Shown piece after piece: positions 1 through 10,601 of a DNA stretch of 64,000 nt; positions within the stretch are counted from its first letter, which is position 1; every line of letters starts with the position of its first letter. The notes below the pieces were generated by a model that had not been told where the DNA came from, searched no databases, and saw only the letters and a program-made list of their open reading frames with translations. The translations under genes were made by a program, and so were the position numbers. Origin of the DNA: Lunularia cruciata (lineage: Eukaryota > Streptophyta > Marchantiopsida > Lunulariales > Lunulariaceae); the NCBI GenBank assembly GCA_948567375.1, contig OX419761.1, forward strand, positions 12,500,243-12,564,242. The letters are read 5' to 3'.

Positions 1-905
1 AAGTCTGCCATCCTTCTTTGGAATGAATAGTACAGGTGCTCTCCAAGGAGAGGTACTATGTCATATGACGTCTTTCTCCAACAACTCCATAAGTGTTTTG
101 TGCAACTCCTCCAACTTCTTTGGTGAGAGCTAATAGATTGATCTACTCATTGGAGTACTATTGGGCAATAACTCAATCTTGAAGGCATACCACAATTGGA
201 GAGTAATCCCTTTGGTAGATCATCCAAAAACACATCCATAAACTCTTGAACCATCTTATCAACCATTGCTTGATGAGGCTCTTGGCCCTCTTTGGATTGT
301 CCTAGTACAATTGACTTGATCCACCCTGTGAAAATAGACTTATCTTCCTCCAAAGTTTGCTCTATGGTTGCTTCACTAAGAAACTTCACATCTAGGGACT
401 CATCTTTCTTCAAAGCTTGCTCCATGGCTACTTTTGTGGTAAACTTCACATCTTGGGACTCATCTCCCTTCAAGGCTTGCTTTATGGCTACCTTCTTGAT
501 AAACTTCTCATCTTGGGATTGACTGTTCTTAGTTATCTTACTCGTAGGTGCCAAACAAACTAATCTAAAATTCCTACCTTGGTATTGTACTTGAATTTGT
601 TGTCGGTTCCAATCAAATTGAACCTTATGACGTTCAAGCCAAGGTAATCCTTGAATGACATCATAATATAAAGATGCCACTACAAACCTCATACACACCA
701 AATACTCTTTTCCAATCTTGAAAGTAGTAGGATACAAGGTACGGAATGCAAAACCTTTTCTACCATCCGCCATCATCAATCTACTTCCAATTACTAGCTT
801 GATAAGAATACTCAATTCTTTACTACTTGCATAGATATACAATTCTTTGAACTTCCAAAATCAACCAAAATCTTACAACCCCAATTAGATATCATACCTT
901 GCAAG
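1..905 (-). pseudogene. G1 pol remnant: retropepsin and start of reverse transcriptase
   Basis: Part of the G1 polyprotein. Near 850-895 the frame gives LVDFGSSKNCIS, the retropepsin active-site region with Asp retained (canonical D-S/T-G). After a frameshift a 231-codon open frame (842-147) carries the second protease half, with DVIQGLPWLERHKVQFDW, typical of gypsy proteases, then an acidic/lysine linker with three imperfect repeats of a 'QALKxDES.DVKF' type, then QEFMDVFLDDLPKGL, the usual entry into RT. At 1-130 SPWRAPVLFIPKKDG is the first conserved RT block. An in-frame TGA lies just before it. The rest of RT is outside the window. Confidence 0.85.
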
Positions 906-1745
906 TGAAGCAAACTTGCATAAGTTGAGACTTCAATCCCATAAGAACTAATAAAACTCCCAATAGGTGGCTCAAAATCTCATATTGGGATTCCTCATTT
1001 CCTTCATCATTTTGCTCCACAAACTCCATTCTGAGCGACTCATCAAGGTCGCCCATTTCTAAGTGGACATTAAACAATGCAATGTCCATCTTGATGGCAA
1101 TAAAAACAACCACTATTTTGTCATAATCTTTCTCTATACGCTATACCAAGTAGTCTCTGTTGGATAACATCAATCTCCATTGGTGTTAGTTCCTCCACCC
1201 ATGCATATTGTACTAGTAGGCTTTGTGTAGGTCAAGGTCAAGATCAAGTTGTTACAACCAAGAAATCAAAGCACTCAACCAATTGCATAGCTTCTTTCAT
1301 GTTTTGTAGTTCCCGCATGGTCACCTCCAATTTGCTTTGTAACTTCAATCCCCTCACAAATCAATCCAGAACTTCATCTTCTTGTATATCAGGAATCTAC
1401 ATGATGATGTTCTGAAATTGAATGATGTAGCTCCTTACAAAGCCAATCTACTTCAACTCCGCTAATTTATCTCGTGTGGCTCTGTTGGTTTTATAGTTTG
1501 AAATTAATCAAGTATTGCCTCTTTGAATTCTGCACATGTCAAGATTGGTGCAATAATCTGTCATTCACTTTGCTCCACTCAAAATCACCACCAAATTTTT
1601 ACCACGCCATCCAATTGGCTAGAAGCCAAGAGAATCTGTTTCCATTCATCTTGAAGATTGGTAGCTTCAAAGTAACATTCGCAATCAAACACAACATTCT
1701 CCACTATGTTCAAAAGATTCAATTTGTTGTTGCATAGCAATGATA
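906..1745 (-). pseudogene. G1 gag remnant with CCHC zinc knuckle
   Basis: Capsid/nucleocapsid region of the G1 element. About 1,067-1,108 (minus) translates to a C-x2-C-x4-H-x4-C zinc knuckle (CFYCHQDGHC..), with one codon of the last spacer turned into a stop. The region 1,250-1,740 aligns clearly with 56,900-57,560, the gag of another G1 copy. No open frame longer than about 70 codons remains, so it is dead. Confidence 0.7.
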
Positions 1746-1996
1746 ATATCTAGTATTACCGCCATGTCTACTTCTCTATCCCACTACTCCCAATTTATCT
1801 AATTTATTAATATATAGATGTAGCACATCCACCATTCTCCATAAGTTACAACTAGAAGTATCAAGGGTTCCTCAAACAAGGTGATCATATGCAAAAAATC
1901 CTATCCAAAGTGCAAAGTGATGAGTTGTGTGAAATAATGCTTGGATAATACCTAGACATGAAAATCCCAATGGTGTGATGGAAATGGATTTGATCC

Positions 1997-2020
1997 ATTC
2001 CATTCCTACTCTTATACTAA
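1997..2020 (-). other. Primer binding site, decayed (initiator tRNA-Met type)
   Basis: Directly inside the LTR the minus strand reads ttagtataagagtaggaatg. The same place in the copy at 57.8 kb reads ttgatatcagagcagg, close to the common plant PBS TGGTATCAGAGC, complementary to the initiator tRNA-Met 3' end. This copy has several changes. Confidence 0.6.
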
Positions 2021-2398
2021 TGTAAAAGACCAAGACCGAGGAGAGAAATAGAAGAATGAAAGATCATATTGGGACACTTGAATGAGAGAAAACTCCAAAT
2101 GCCTAGCATGAGCTTTGGCTCTTGTATTTATAGAGATCATACAAGTTCCTTGAGAAGCTTCTCAGGAAGTTTCTCAAGAAGCTTCCTTCTTGAAGTTGTC
2201 TATTTGGCATACACGCTAAGCTGGTTGGAAGCTTCTAGAAGTTTCCTTCTAGAAACTACCTACTTGGGATGCAAGTTAAGCTAGAGAGAAGTTTTCTAAG
2301 AAGCTTCTTAGATACTTCTAGAATATTCTAGGCTAATTTGGTCTATTCACTACTTCATAGCCTTGATTAACTTCATTGCTAAACTCCTTATTGCTACA
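2021..2398 (-). repeat. G1 5' LTR (378 bp)
   Basis: The ends are TG...CA and align with the LTRs at 57,823-58,248 and 42,534-42,960. The U3 part is made of tandem units of roughly 65-70 bp, each with a conserved 'acttgg.atgcaag.taagct' segment followed by GAAGCTTC or TTCTAGAA palindromes. These GAAnnTTC/TTCnnGAA motifs match the heat-shock-element core (inference, see findings). Confidence 0.8.
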
Positions 2399-2574
2399 CA
2401 AATGCAAAACTTTTAGTGTCAATGGAATGCTCTTGAGAAGATGCTTCCAACAAGAGCACCATTACTTCATTTGGACATGAAACTATAAAGGTATGAGCCT
2501 CAAAGGGCACACACAAAAAACCTTTGGGAAGAAGACTCTTTGGGTGGTTGAGTGGCTTGGGTGGTTGAGTGGCT

Positions 2575-2745
2575 TCAAAATCTCTTTGCATGGCCGCATC
2601 ATGGTATTCACTAGGTAGCCCATCTTAGTCCTAATAGTTTTCTCACTAAGGCAAATAATAGTATGTTGCTTCTTCAAAGCTCACAAACCTCCTTTGGTGT
2701 AAAACCCATGGCCTGTAAATTCAAAACCATGGCTCCAATGAATCT
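2575..2745 (-). pseudogene. mTERF-like gene fragment
   Basis: The minus strand encodes pieces of mTERF repeats: LQAMGFTPKEVCEL and, after a frameshift, SEKTIRTKMGYLVNTMMRP. mTERF proteins are organelle-targeted nucleic-acid-binding proteins built of ~30-residue helical repeats of this type. The stretch is nearly identical to 43,150-43,310 (plus strand) and shares its frameshift after KEVCEL. It breaks off into the dispersed repeat block at 2,746. From 2,399 to 2,574 I see nothing recognisable. Confidence 0.65.
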
Positions 2746-4990
2746 GTGCAGCTACTACAACAAACAATTAAACAAGTCGGTTACTTGATCAGAAGAGCAT
2801 ACCAAGGCCAAGTTCTAAGAATTCTTAGCTGCCATTATAAGAAAATTGTAGAATATAATGATAAAATTGATAGGCTGATTAGAATGTGCAAAGGTGAAGG
2901 TAGCTCAACTCAATATTGTTATTGCATATAGATATAAGACAATGGAAACACCTGTAGAGTGGTACACCTTTGTACTTGACCATTTGTGTAAACCTTTGGC
3001 ATGGTAACACCTATGTATAGTAGGAGAATCTTTCTAGTGACAAGTCATCATGATCATTCCCCTGATATTGAGGTAGAACCAAACAACAAGTAGAGTGTAT
3101 ATCTTGGTTGCTACCGTGTAAGTGATGCTTTCAGAAATCTTGATTAGGATGAAATAAGATGGTTAGATGAGATTAGCATTGATAGGAGAAGAGTTAATCA
3201 AGGGATTCACAACATTGCATAGCTGCTAGATTCACCCTACATGTGTTATGTGAATGCTTGATTGAGTAGTGTTGAGGAAATCAAAGTAGGACTGTATGTA
3301 CACCCTATTCAGAGTAGGGGTGCAGGAGTACATTCGTTCCTAATTGGGATGTTGGATTCTTGTAGTTCCAAAGGCTTTGGGTGGTACGTTGAAAGGTCAT
3401 AGGGGATTGGGAGTATCATGAAGTACAACATATACCAAAAATTTTAGCACATCACAAACCTGCAATGTTGTAGAGGTGACGCCTTCAAGGAAAGGTAAAA
3501 TGTTATTGCAAGTGTTGTAGTACATGAAGCATAAATAAATTTGGGGAAATTTTGATCTTTGGAGCAAAGACCAACTTCATAATGACTCACACTTTGAGTT
3601 GGAAGAAACCTTTGGTGTGGTATTCACCTTTAGGGTAATGACTTGTTGGGAAGTAACCTTTGGTATTAAGTGACCTTTGGTGTGGATTGAACAATCACCT
3701 TTAGGGATCTCCTTGGATTATCAACCATGAATGTGATTTTGATTTTCTTTTTCTATAGTGCAATATAATTGTTGATACTACCTTCTTCTAGGGTGGTTCC
3801 TGCACAAGAGGTTAAATGATAAATAATAAATGAATTGTGACATTTTCTCTTCAATTATAGTCATTTCCTACATTATCCTCAAAAGAGAAAACTATTTGTA
3901 ACAATTATACTAATAGTACATTGACAATAAATTTTCAGAAAGCCAAATAAGAAGAGGTGGACAAAGGAACCAAGGTTGAGACTTCTACATTGGCAATACA
4001 AGCCAAATTCAAAGAAGAGTCAAATCTGTCAACCCTTGTGCCTAAAAGGGAGAGCACCCACTTTGTCATTCACTCAATAAGTACAACACTGCAGTTGATG
4101 GAAAACCTAGTACCTTAGAACCAAGCCAAGTGTCATGATATTGTGTACCACATGTAAAAACCCAATGTTGACATATTAATAGTATAAATTGTAAGAACAA
4201 GTTGATCCTACAAGGATATGGGTCAGAAATGAGTGAAAGTGAAGGGGAAAGTGTCTTAATGTGCAATTCATTTAGTTTTTCTTTTTAACCTCTTGGGCAA
4301 AAACCACTCCCAATACGAGGGTAGTGGCCCCCATTGTAGTGCTCTATGGCAACCCAAAATGACCCTTAATCACTCTCAAAACTACTTGTAATCAAAGTTA
4401 CTCTAAAGGTTATTGTTCACTTCTCGTTGAATTTCACTTCATCCTAGAGCCTTCAACCTTGATAACATATATTACCTAAAAGGCTCACCACCAAAAAAGG
4501 AGTCTTTTTGGTAGTTAGATGTCCTTGGATTTTTATTCAATGTTATTTGTGGCAGTTAAGATAGATCATATCCATCATTAGGCCACTCTACACCTCCAAA
4601 GCCTGATTGCCAACCCTCTCATTGGGATTCAAACGATTGAACTCCTACTATACAATTTTCACCACTTCCTATACAAGGGCATTCAAATCTAAACATAAGA
4701 TGAATAAAAATTGATCAGAGTGGAACTTGGATTGTATATAGAGTTGCATGGAAAAGTCATCCCTAGGATTACTGAGCCAAAGCCTTATATAGAATTTCCC
4801 ATCACTACTCCACTTCACTCCCAAGGTTTTATAATAGATAAGTGGGTTACTCCACAAAACTAAATACTCTACCACCAAAAATTAGGTCTTAATTCCTATC
4901 TTTTCCTACTTTAATTGCCAAATTAAACTTATAAAAAGTGTAAGGAGAAAGTGTTAGTTCTTCTTGGATGTATGCATATGAATCATAAAT
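2746..4990 (+). repeat. Dispersed repeat block A, copy 1 (about 2.25 kb)
   Basis: This block aligns along its whole length, with many substitutions and small indels, to 37,480-39,900 in the same orientation; it starts near 'actacaacaaacaattaaac' and ends near 'gtgttagttcttcttggatg'. No open frame of any length exists. It contains many 'accttTGGTGTGG' type motifs and the inverted arms listed separately. Probably part of an old transposable element (LTR or non-autonomous), type not determined. Confidence 0.75.
3700..4420. repeat. Imperfect long inverted repeat inside block A
   Basis: The left arm (about 3,700-3,945) and the reverse complement of the right arm (about 4,165-4,420) share tttaacctcttg.gca, the caatcacctttag segment and a terminal tgttga.ata-ttaatagtataaat motif. 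The spacer is about 220 bp. The same arrangement recurs at 38,600-39,350. Single arms occur alone at 6,620-6,860 and 7,030-7,250 (left-arm orientation) and at 23,165-23,480 (right-arm orientation). Confidence 0.6.
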
Positions 4991-5025
4991 CCCCGCCCTT
5001 GCCACTCTTGCCTTGCCTTGCCTTG

Positions 5026-5800
5026 AAATTAGCTCCAAAATGCACAAGAAAAGATTCGGACCTTGGAGGTACAGATGCACAGATACCAGAAAGAGGTGGT
5101 ACTTCAACTAGAACACATGGCTAAAGAGTTGGAGAGAGAGTTGGCAGACCAAGCAGAAAGTTTCCAATGCAAGAGGCACTACGAAAAGAGTGGAATATGT
5201 TATGAATGCAAATCTGCTATCTAGGATTAAGATCAATCATCTCAAAAAAAGGAAAAATCATACACATAGATTTTATGTAGTTTGGCCAAAAACATTCCTA
5301 TATCCATAGCTACATTGATGCTTTATTAGGGTACATTAGTCATAGAATTTCCAATGTGCTCATGCAATGAGACAAGCTCTCACTTCTGAAATTGTCTTTT
5401 GGGGCACTACCCCTAACCCCGCAAGGGGTGGCTTCCCCTTGTCCTCATCTTGCTGACCTAGTCATAAGATCCTAGTCCAAGACTACACCTGACAAGCTTT
5501 TTAGAGAGGCATGAACTGAAAACCCCAGTCAGACTCTAGAGTCAACAGAATACTCAAACCTCATAGATGAAGGAGGAAAAGTGCAAGACACTTCAATAGT
5601 TGGAGGAGGCCAATAATTTCTTCATCAAGAAGCTGAAAGAAGAAGGGAAACTATTAGCATTGCAAGCAAAAAGAAATGAGATCAAGTTGAAAATATAGAA
5701 ATTGAAAGGCCAAGCATACAAGGATGAGAAGATGAATCTCTTGTCTTTGCTGTTAAAGGAGCAATCCAATAGAAATTTTAGAAAATCTTGCAATACCTAC
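5026..5800 (+). pseudogene. Coiled-coil protein coding remnant
   Basis: From 5,026 to 5,223 one plus-strand frame reads a charged heptad-like sequence (AQEKIRTLEVQMHRYQKEVV, then LEHMAKELERELADQAESF) ending in a stop. From 5,563 another frame gives KKLKEEGKLLALQAKRNEIK and then KLKGQAYKDEK. The composition (Glu, Lys, Leu, Gln; no Pro) is that of a coiled coil. Similar debris lies at 24.0-24.4, 30.6-31.2 and 59.6-60.6 kb. I do not recognise the parent protein; a gag-like or structural protein of an old element is possible. Confidence 0.45.
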
Positions 5801-6469
5801 TTGTTAGAAATATCTAGGTACCAAGCATGGATATAACAATTAGGTTGATACCTTACATTAGCAAATTGTCCATTGCCACCAACAATTCAAGCCAAATTCA
5901 CTTTATAAAGAGGAAGTACTTTGTAGATGTAGGTACTTTGAGTAGGACATTAGTGTCAACACTTGAATATTGTACATATTTCATGGAGAGTGCAATTTGA
6001 GTTGTACATGCCTTTGAAGTTGTATGTTTGAAAGGTGTAGTTTAAATGTAGATAAGGGGAAGACCTGACACCTTCCTTGACATGTGTAGATTGCCTAATC
6101 AACCTGAAAGATTAAGCTAAGAATAGGACCTTAATCAAGTGATGCACACAGTAATTTAGGATTTTCAAGAGATCCAATTAGGCTCATGAAGCTAGAAATT
6201 CATTTATAGCTTAGTTACAAAAGCACTCATTTTCATCTCCCATACTTTGATTACAATAAAGAGTACTTGGAATTCTTCCAAGTTGGGTCTTTCTATTGTT
6301 TGTGTTGATGAATGTCTATGTAGAGTAGAGATGAGTAATTTTTCACTAAGATCAAATGTGCTTGAGTATAGAGTAGTGTATTTGCTCTTGATCATGAGGT
6401 GTTTCTTGAGGGACCCAAAGGACTGAACCTGTGCATGGGTTGATTGGAATACTTGAATACTCAAATGGG
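5801..6469. other. No recognisable gene
   Basis: Only short frames in repeat-like sequence related to block A. Nothing supportable as coding or RNA gene. Confidence 0.5.
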
Positions 6470-7250
6470 AAGTACCATGGAATTAAAAGGCCAAGGCATT
6501 TGGCCAACACAAAGATGACTTTGTATTTGTGCCTTCTAGGAAGGGTAGTACACGCCTATGAGGGAAGTCTTTTGGAATGAAGAGGCACTTGGATTGAAGT
6601 GAACCATCACTTTCAAAAGTCCATTGGAAAAATTTGTATGAAATGTGGATTTTTATTTTCTCCTTTTCTATAATGCATGACACTATCCTCTTTTGGGAGT
6701 GGTTCTTATGCAAGAGGTTAACTAGGAAATAATAAGAAAACTATGCCATTGTGACATTTTCCTTCATTCTTAGTCATTTCCAACCAATATCCTCTTGGGA
6801 GCAACATGTTCTTATTATTTATATTATTAGTACATTGAAATTAGATTGTCATAATCTAATCACTTTGGAGCATTACAAGTAACATGGAATCAAAAATCAA
6901 GAGCATTTGGCAGATAGAGAGACTCCTCCAAGGATGTGCCTTTTAGGAAAGGTAGTACATGTCTTTGGAGTCAAAGGCTTCAGGGTGAATTGAACCATCA
7001 CTTCAAGAGTAACTTTGTTTACATTAGTAGGACTTTTCTTTTTTTTGTAATATGCCATAGCAGATGACACTACCTTCTTTAAGGAGTGGTTATTTCCCAA
7101 GAGGTTAAATAAGAAATAATAAATAAAATACAACTAGTGATGCATTCCCTCAACTTTTAACCATTCCTAATCAGTATATTTGAAGAATGACTTGTCATCA
7201 TCAATGATCATTCATACTATTAGTACATGAACATTGTGTTATCAAAAATT
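6470..7250 (+). repeat. Tandem pair of block-A arm units (about 410 and 365 bp)
   Basis: 6,470-6,880 and 6,885-7,250 repeat the same order of motifs: 'atttggc', 'ggaa.ggtagtaca', 'gaaccatcact', 'gacac tacctctt', 'aagaggtta', 'attagtacatgaa'. Each corresponds to the left arm of the inverted repeat in block A. Confidence 0.6.
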
Positions 7251-8812
7251 TCTTCTCCACACATGCAAAATATTCCACAATTTTCCTCTTCATCCATGTG
7301 CAGTCTTTGCCAAAATTTTCTCCTTGAATGCAAACAATCTTTGATAGTAGTTCTTTAATCAAGTGGCATTGCATTGAAAAATGTGTGTGATCTTTGGGTG
7401 CAATTGTGTCCACAAAAAAGGTCTTTGGCTAAAGTCCTTTGGACTTAAGTTCCTTCCCTCTTACCAACCTTCCTAAAGAATCTAAGAGGAGGCATCCTAC
7501 AAGAAGACTTTGTACACCAAAGTTTAGTAGAGGATGGATTCATTGTGAGGATTTATATTTTCTTCTTATGCATTAATATTACTTAAGTTTCTCTCTACTA
7601 TGTCATGCTCTAGACAGTATATTGCACCTACAAACACCCTATGTGGAATAGAATGAAAAATGCTTACCAACTTTACTTTATCGTTGTTTTGGGGCCGAGT
7701 TGAACTCTCTATCTCAATAGATTTAGGTATACTATGGATTCTCGAGCTAGAGGTTTATAATTAAGCTGCTACCAACAAGTCATTCCCAAATGTGAGCAAG
7801 TTTTTTAATATTCCCAGGTTATGACAAGCTAAATGCTTGACCTAACAATAGAATTGTTAATGGAGTTAGATTAGACACAAGTAATGACAAATAAGATAAT
7901 ATCTCTTGATATATCTAATGTGGCACTAGATCTAAGTATAATTTTAAAGATTTAAGATACATTCAACCTATGATGAGGGTGATGGCTACCTCTTCTATAT
8001 AACCCCTAGTTGCCACTTTGTGTCCCTTAGATTAACTTCCCAAAAGCTGAAAAGGTTAGAATTTGGTTCTATGTTATTTAAAATATTCTCTCCCTTATAC
8101 ATAGCTCTAGTTGGTTCTTAAGAGACCCAACTCCATTGTGATCTTTTAGTCTTTTGAAAATATACCTCAAGTAAACTTAAATTAAAGGGATATTCTTATG
8201 GAGCTTAGGCTAAACTTGGATTTATTGGAAAGTTTCCATCTAGTTCTTTCCAATAAATCCATACATCACCTTATAAACAAAGCAATCTTGAGTTGGCATT
8301 CAAATGTGTTATGGCTTACCAAGTAATTTTATTTTTCCTTGTTTTTGTGTAGGATTTTAGCAGTATTGTCATATTTTTGTCATTTGATGCAAATCTTTGA
8401 TCTATAAGGCCTCCCAAGCTCACAACATATTCTTTTTAACTCTTGTGCCACTTTACCTAGCTAGCATTAACTCCATATTTCCTTGGAGTCTAATTATAGG
8501 TTGTACTTTCTCAAATCTTAGCTCTAGTGCTACTTCTTATGCCTTATGATACTTCCATTCTCATACATTCATAACATATTTCAGATAACTAGGTGTGGTC
8601 ATTGCTCTATAGCGAGCAATTATGATGCTCTTATTCTCATACTTCATAACATATTTCAGATAATGTGTGTCCACTATTTTACATAGAGCATTGGCTGGTG
8701 AAATCCATAGGAGAGTAATCACAGTGGGTGATGCTCCATTAGTTTGTACACCTATGACTTGCATAGCATGAATATCTTTGGTATAATAGGACAGATTTCT
8801 CATACAAATACT
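7251..8812. other. Intergenic, no gene recognised
   Basis: AT-rich sequence without a convincing open frame. 7,920-7,975 is a diverged copy of 21,000-21,055, and 8,300-8,470 resembles 22,950-23,110, so this is old dispersed repeat. The 111-codon minus frame at 8,561-8,896 overlaps the short repeat at 8,813 and has no recognisable domain. Confidence 0.5.
8217..8261. repeat. Hairpin with 16-bp perfect arms
   Basis: tggatttattggaaag (8,217-8,232) and its exact reverse complement (8,246-8,261) are separated by 13 nt. Function unknown. Confidence 0.8.
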
Positions 8813-8915
8813 ATTGGGGCTTAGCCCCATTTTACTTCTTTTTATCTTACGCTTGTATGGTTTGATGGTCTTCCCTCCTTCTTCTTTTCTACACAATCAC
8901 CTTTTTCTCTTGTTG
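8813..8915 (+). repeat. Short dispersed repeat S (~100 bp), copy 1
   Basis: Starts with the palindrome GGGGCTTAGCCCC and continues 'attttac..ctttt..cttgta.ggtttgatggtctt' to 'cacctttttctc'. Related copies lie at 46,117-46,222 (plus), 19,030-19,137 (minus) and 22,083-22,150 (minus, partial). It has no terminal inverted repeats beyond the first palindrome and no coding frame. Confidence 0.7.
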
Positions 8916-9400
8916 AGTATGAACCTGTGGACTTTCTTTCCATTCTCGAATCCTTTGTCGACCTTGGTTGAATATCCACATTGACTGCATCGCCTCAATA
9001 TCCAACGTTCGTACTTCCCGGGGAAACTCTATGCGTTGAGAGTCTGCACTGTTTTTCAAACCTGTTCTCCTTTTCTTTGATTCCAAAATCCCTTGTGGGG
9101 TTGGGACTGAATCTGAACCTCACAATCCAGTCAATATGTCTGAATCTTTTCAGAATCTATGGAAATAGACACTAATGCAACTCTGACAATGAACAGCAGA
9201 GGAAAGATGGCCTGACGTCACTTGAGAAGCGCCTTAGCAGCTTAACATCATTCAATCACTGATGGCCATATATTCACTTTTGCTTGCACAACTTGATAAT
9301 TGTTACTCTTTTCAGTTATAAATCTATTGTTGATTCGATTGACTTTGTAAATCATAATTTATTTAAATAATTTTTATTATTTATATAAAGATATTATTTT
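8916..9400. repeat. Segmental duplication D, left copy
   Basis: Aligns with 21,770-22,330 in the same orientation: shared stretches include 'ctgcactgtttttcaaac', 'ttccaaaatcc.t.gtggg', 'agacactaatgca' and 'cttgagaagcgcctta'. The two copies flank the NB-ARC gene on both sides. The right copy carries an insertion of repeat S. No conserved reading frame is shared, so it is probably untranslated or intergenic sequence. Confidence 0.75.
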
Positions 9401-9715
9401 CAAAATAATTATTAGTTTTTATATAAATTTATGTTAATTAAAATATAAAAAAGATAATGTATCAAAATAAGTTTTTTGAATACAATTATTAATTTTTATA
9501 AGATTCTTTTGTGAATTATCATAAAAATCTCATCAACCAAAATAAATGATATATATTTTAATTATCATAAAATAATTTATTAAATATATATAATTATAAA
9601 AATATTATTTTATATTAATAAAATAATAAAATATTCCAATATAATAAGAAATATTTTATATTTAATTTATTAAAAAATATTATTAAATAATAATTTACAT
9701 TTAAAACGACTAGTT
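9345..9715. other. Very AT-rich stretch downstream of the NB-ARC gene
   Basis: About 370 bp of almost pure A/T with 'aataat' and 'attta' runs, abruptly bounded by normal sequence. It lies just 3' of the minus-strand gene and could be terminator-proximal or matrix-attachment-like DNA (inference). Confidence 0.6.
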
Positions 9716-9732
9716 TTGTTTCTGTCGAACGA

Positions 9733-9738
9733 TTTATT
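9733..9738 (-). promoter_or_regulatory. Possible poly(A) signal AATAAA
   Basis: On the minus strand AATAAA occurs about 24 nt after the stop codon of exon 7 (9,764-9,762), followed by AT-rich sequence. The hexamer is frequent in such DNA, so support is weak. Confidence 0.35.
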
Positions 9739-9761
9739 TATACCAGAAATCTCTCCCCGGA

Positions 9762-10601
9762 TTAGTGGTTGAATCTCATAGCCAAAGTAGGAAGGAGATT
9801 GGGTGGATCCAAAACAGGAAGAGAGATGATTGGTTGGATCTCATAATTGAAACATGAGGAAGAGAGATGAGGGCCCCCTACTCCTCCGAGTTCTCCTGCG
9901 AGGACGATTATGTCGCGCCCTGAGACATATGTGAAATGTCGTTCCCGGCAACCATGCTCCGGGCATGATTTGATCCGGGATAATGATTTACCGGATACAT
10001 CCAAATCTTCAAAAATACGTCGTGCCAGCAAATCAATCAGATGTACCAAATGGTGACCATCCTGTTGTGGAGATCGATGCACCGGAAAACCATGGAGCAC
10101 CCTAACCAAACCAATTAAACCACCAGGTAAATCTAACACAAATGATCTGGGATCCTTGTTTGTCAGCGCCATGAATCCAACTAATGCTAAAGATTGGAAT
10201 TGCATCTCTCTGCCTCCATCACTGTTGTAGAAGTTACGAACCAAACCTTCCAATGCTCCCGTCGTTGAAAGTGCAGGGAAGGGACTCTTTTCGTCTACAT
10301 CGATATCATCTGGCAAAGTGGTGACGAGACTTTCACTAGTACGGGTTATACGTCCCAGGAGATCCTTCCACTTCCGAACAGCCTCCAATCGTTTGTCCAC
10401 TTTGAACAGCTTCACGATACTCTCAAAAGCTGCGGCAAATGCTGCAAAGTGCAGAACTTGGGACTTACTAAAACCGCTTGCAAAGAAGAGCGACATGAAA
10501 AATTGGCTCATGGCTGATGTGAGATCACCATTAGCGGTGCGTAAGATTTTCCGGACAGTAGCAATATCCAGTCGCTCTTCATCGACAATTTCTTCAAACA
10601 T
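9762..10601 (-). CDS. NLR exon 7: second ARM block and C-terminus
   Basis: 279 codons plus stop after acceptor GGCACGGCAG^ATGTTTG. MFEEIVDEERLDIATVRKIL parallels IFVEIVTQGRVDRTAVRELL of exon 5; TGALEGLVRNF..EMQFQSLALVGFMALT and PGGLIGLVRVLHGFP are the ARM repeats. The tail after DLDVSGK contains RERHFTYV..RDIIVLAGELGG, which resembles the FQYVP...AVVLCGESG run-up to the P-loop of exon 5 but lacks the GK[ST]. This may be a decayed third NB. The frame is open throughout although exon 6 would not feed into it in phase. Confidence 0.7.
   Translation of the reverse strand: MFEEIVDEERLDIATVRKILRTANGDLTSAMSQFFMSLFFASGFSKSQVLHFAAFAAAFESIVKLFKVDKRLEAVRKWKDLLGRITRTSESLVTTLPDDIDVDEKSPFPALSTTGALEGLVRNFYNSDGGREMQFQSLALVGFMALTNKDPRSFVLDLPGGLIGLVRVLHGFPVHRSPQQDGHHLVHLIDLLARRIFEDLDVSGKSLSRIKSCPEHGCRERHFTYVSGRDIIVLAGELGGVGGPHLSSSCFNYEIQPIISLPVLDPPNLLPTLAMRFNH

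Larger units (their letters stand above)
1..2398 (-). mobile_element. Ty3/gypsy chromovirus, family G1 copy 1 (5' part, truncated by window edge)
   Basis: Reading the minus strand from right to left there is an LTR (2,398-2,021), a primer-binding-site-like stretch, a gag remnant with a zinc knuckle, a retropepsin-like stretch and the start of reverse transcriptase running off the left edge. The order gag-protease-RT is that of Ty3/gypsy elements. The LTR and gag match copies near 57-58 kb, and the LTR matches the one at 42.5-43.0 kb, which follows a chromodomain; this is why I call it a chromovirus. Stops and frameshifts are frequent, so it is not autonomous. Confidence 0.85.

Noticed and set aside
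5390..5440. 'cccctaaccccgcaaggggtgg' as telomere-like or terminator hairpin
   Set aside because: A single short GC-rich inverted stretch without repetition; no evidence for function.
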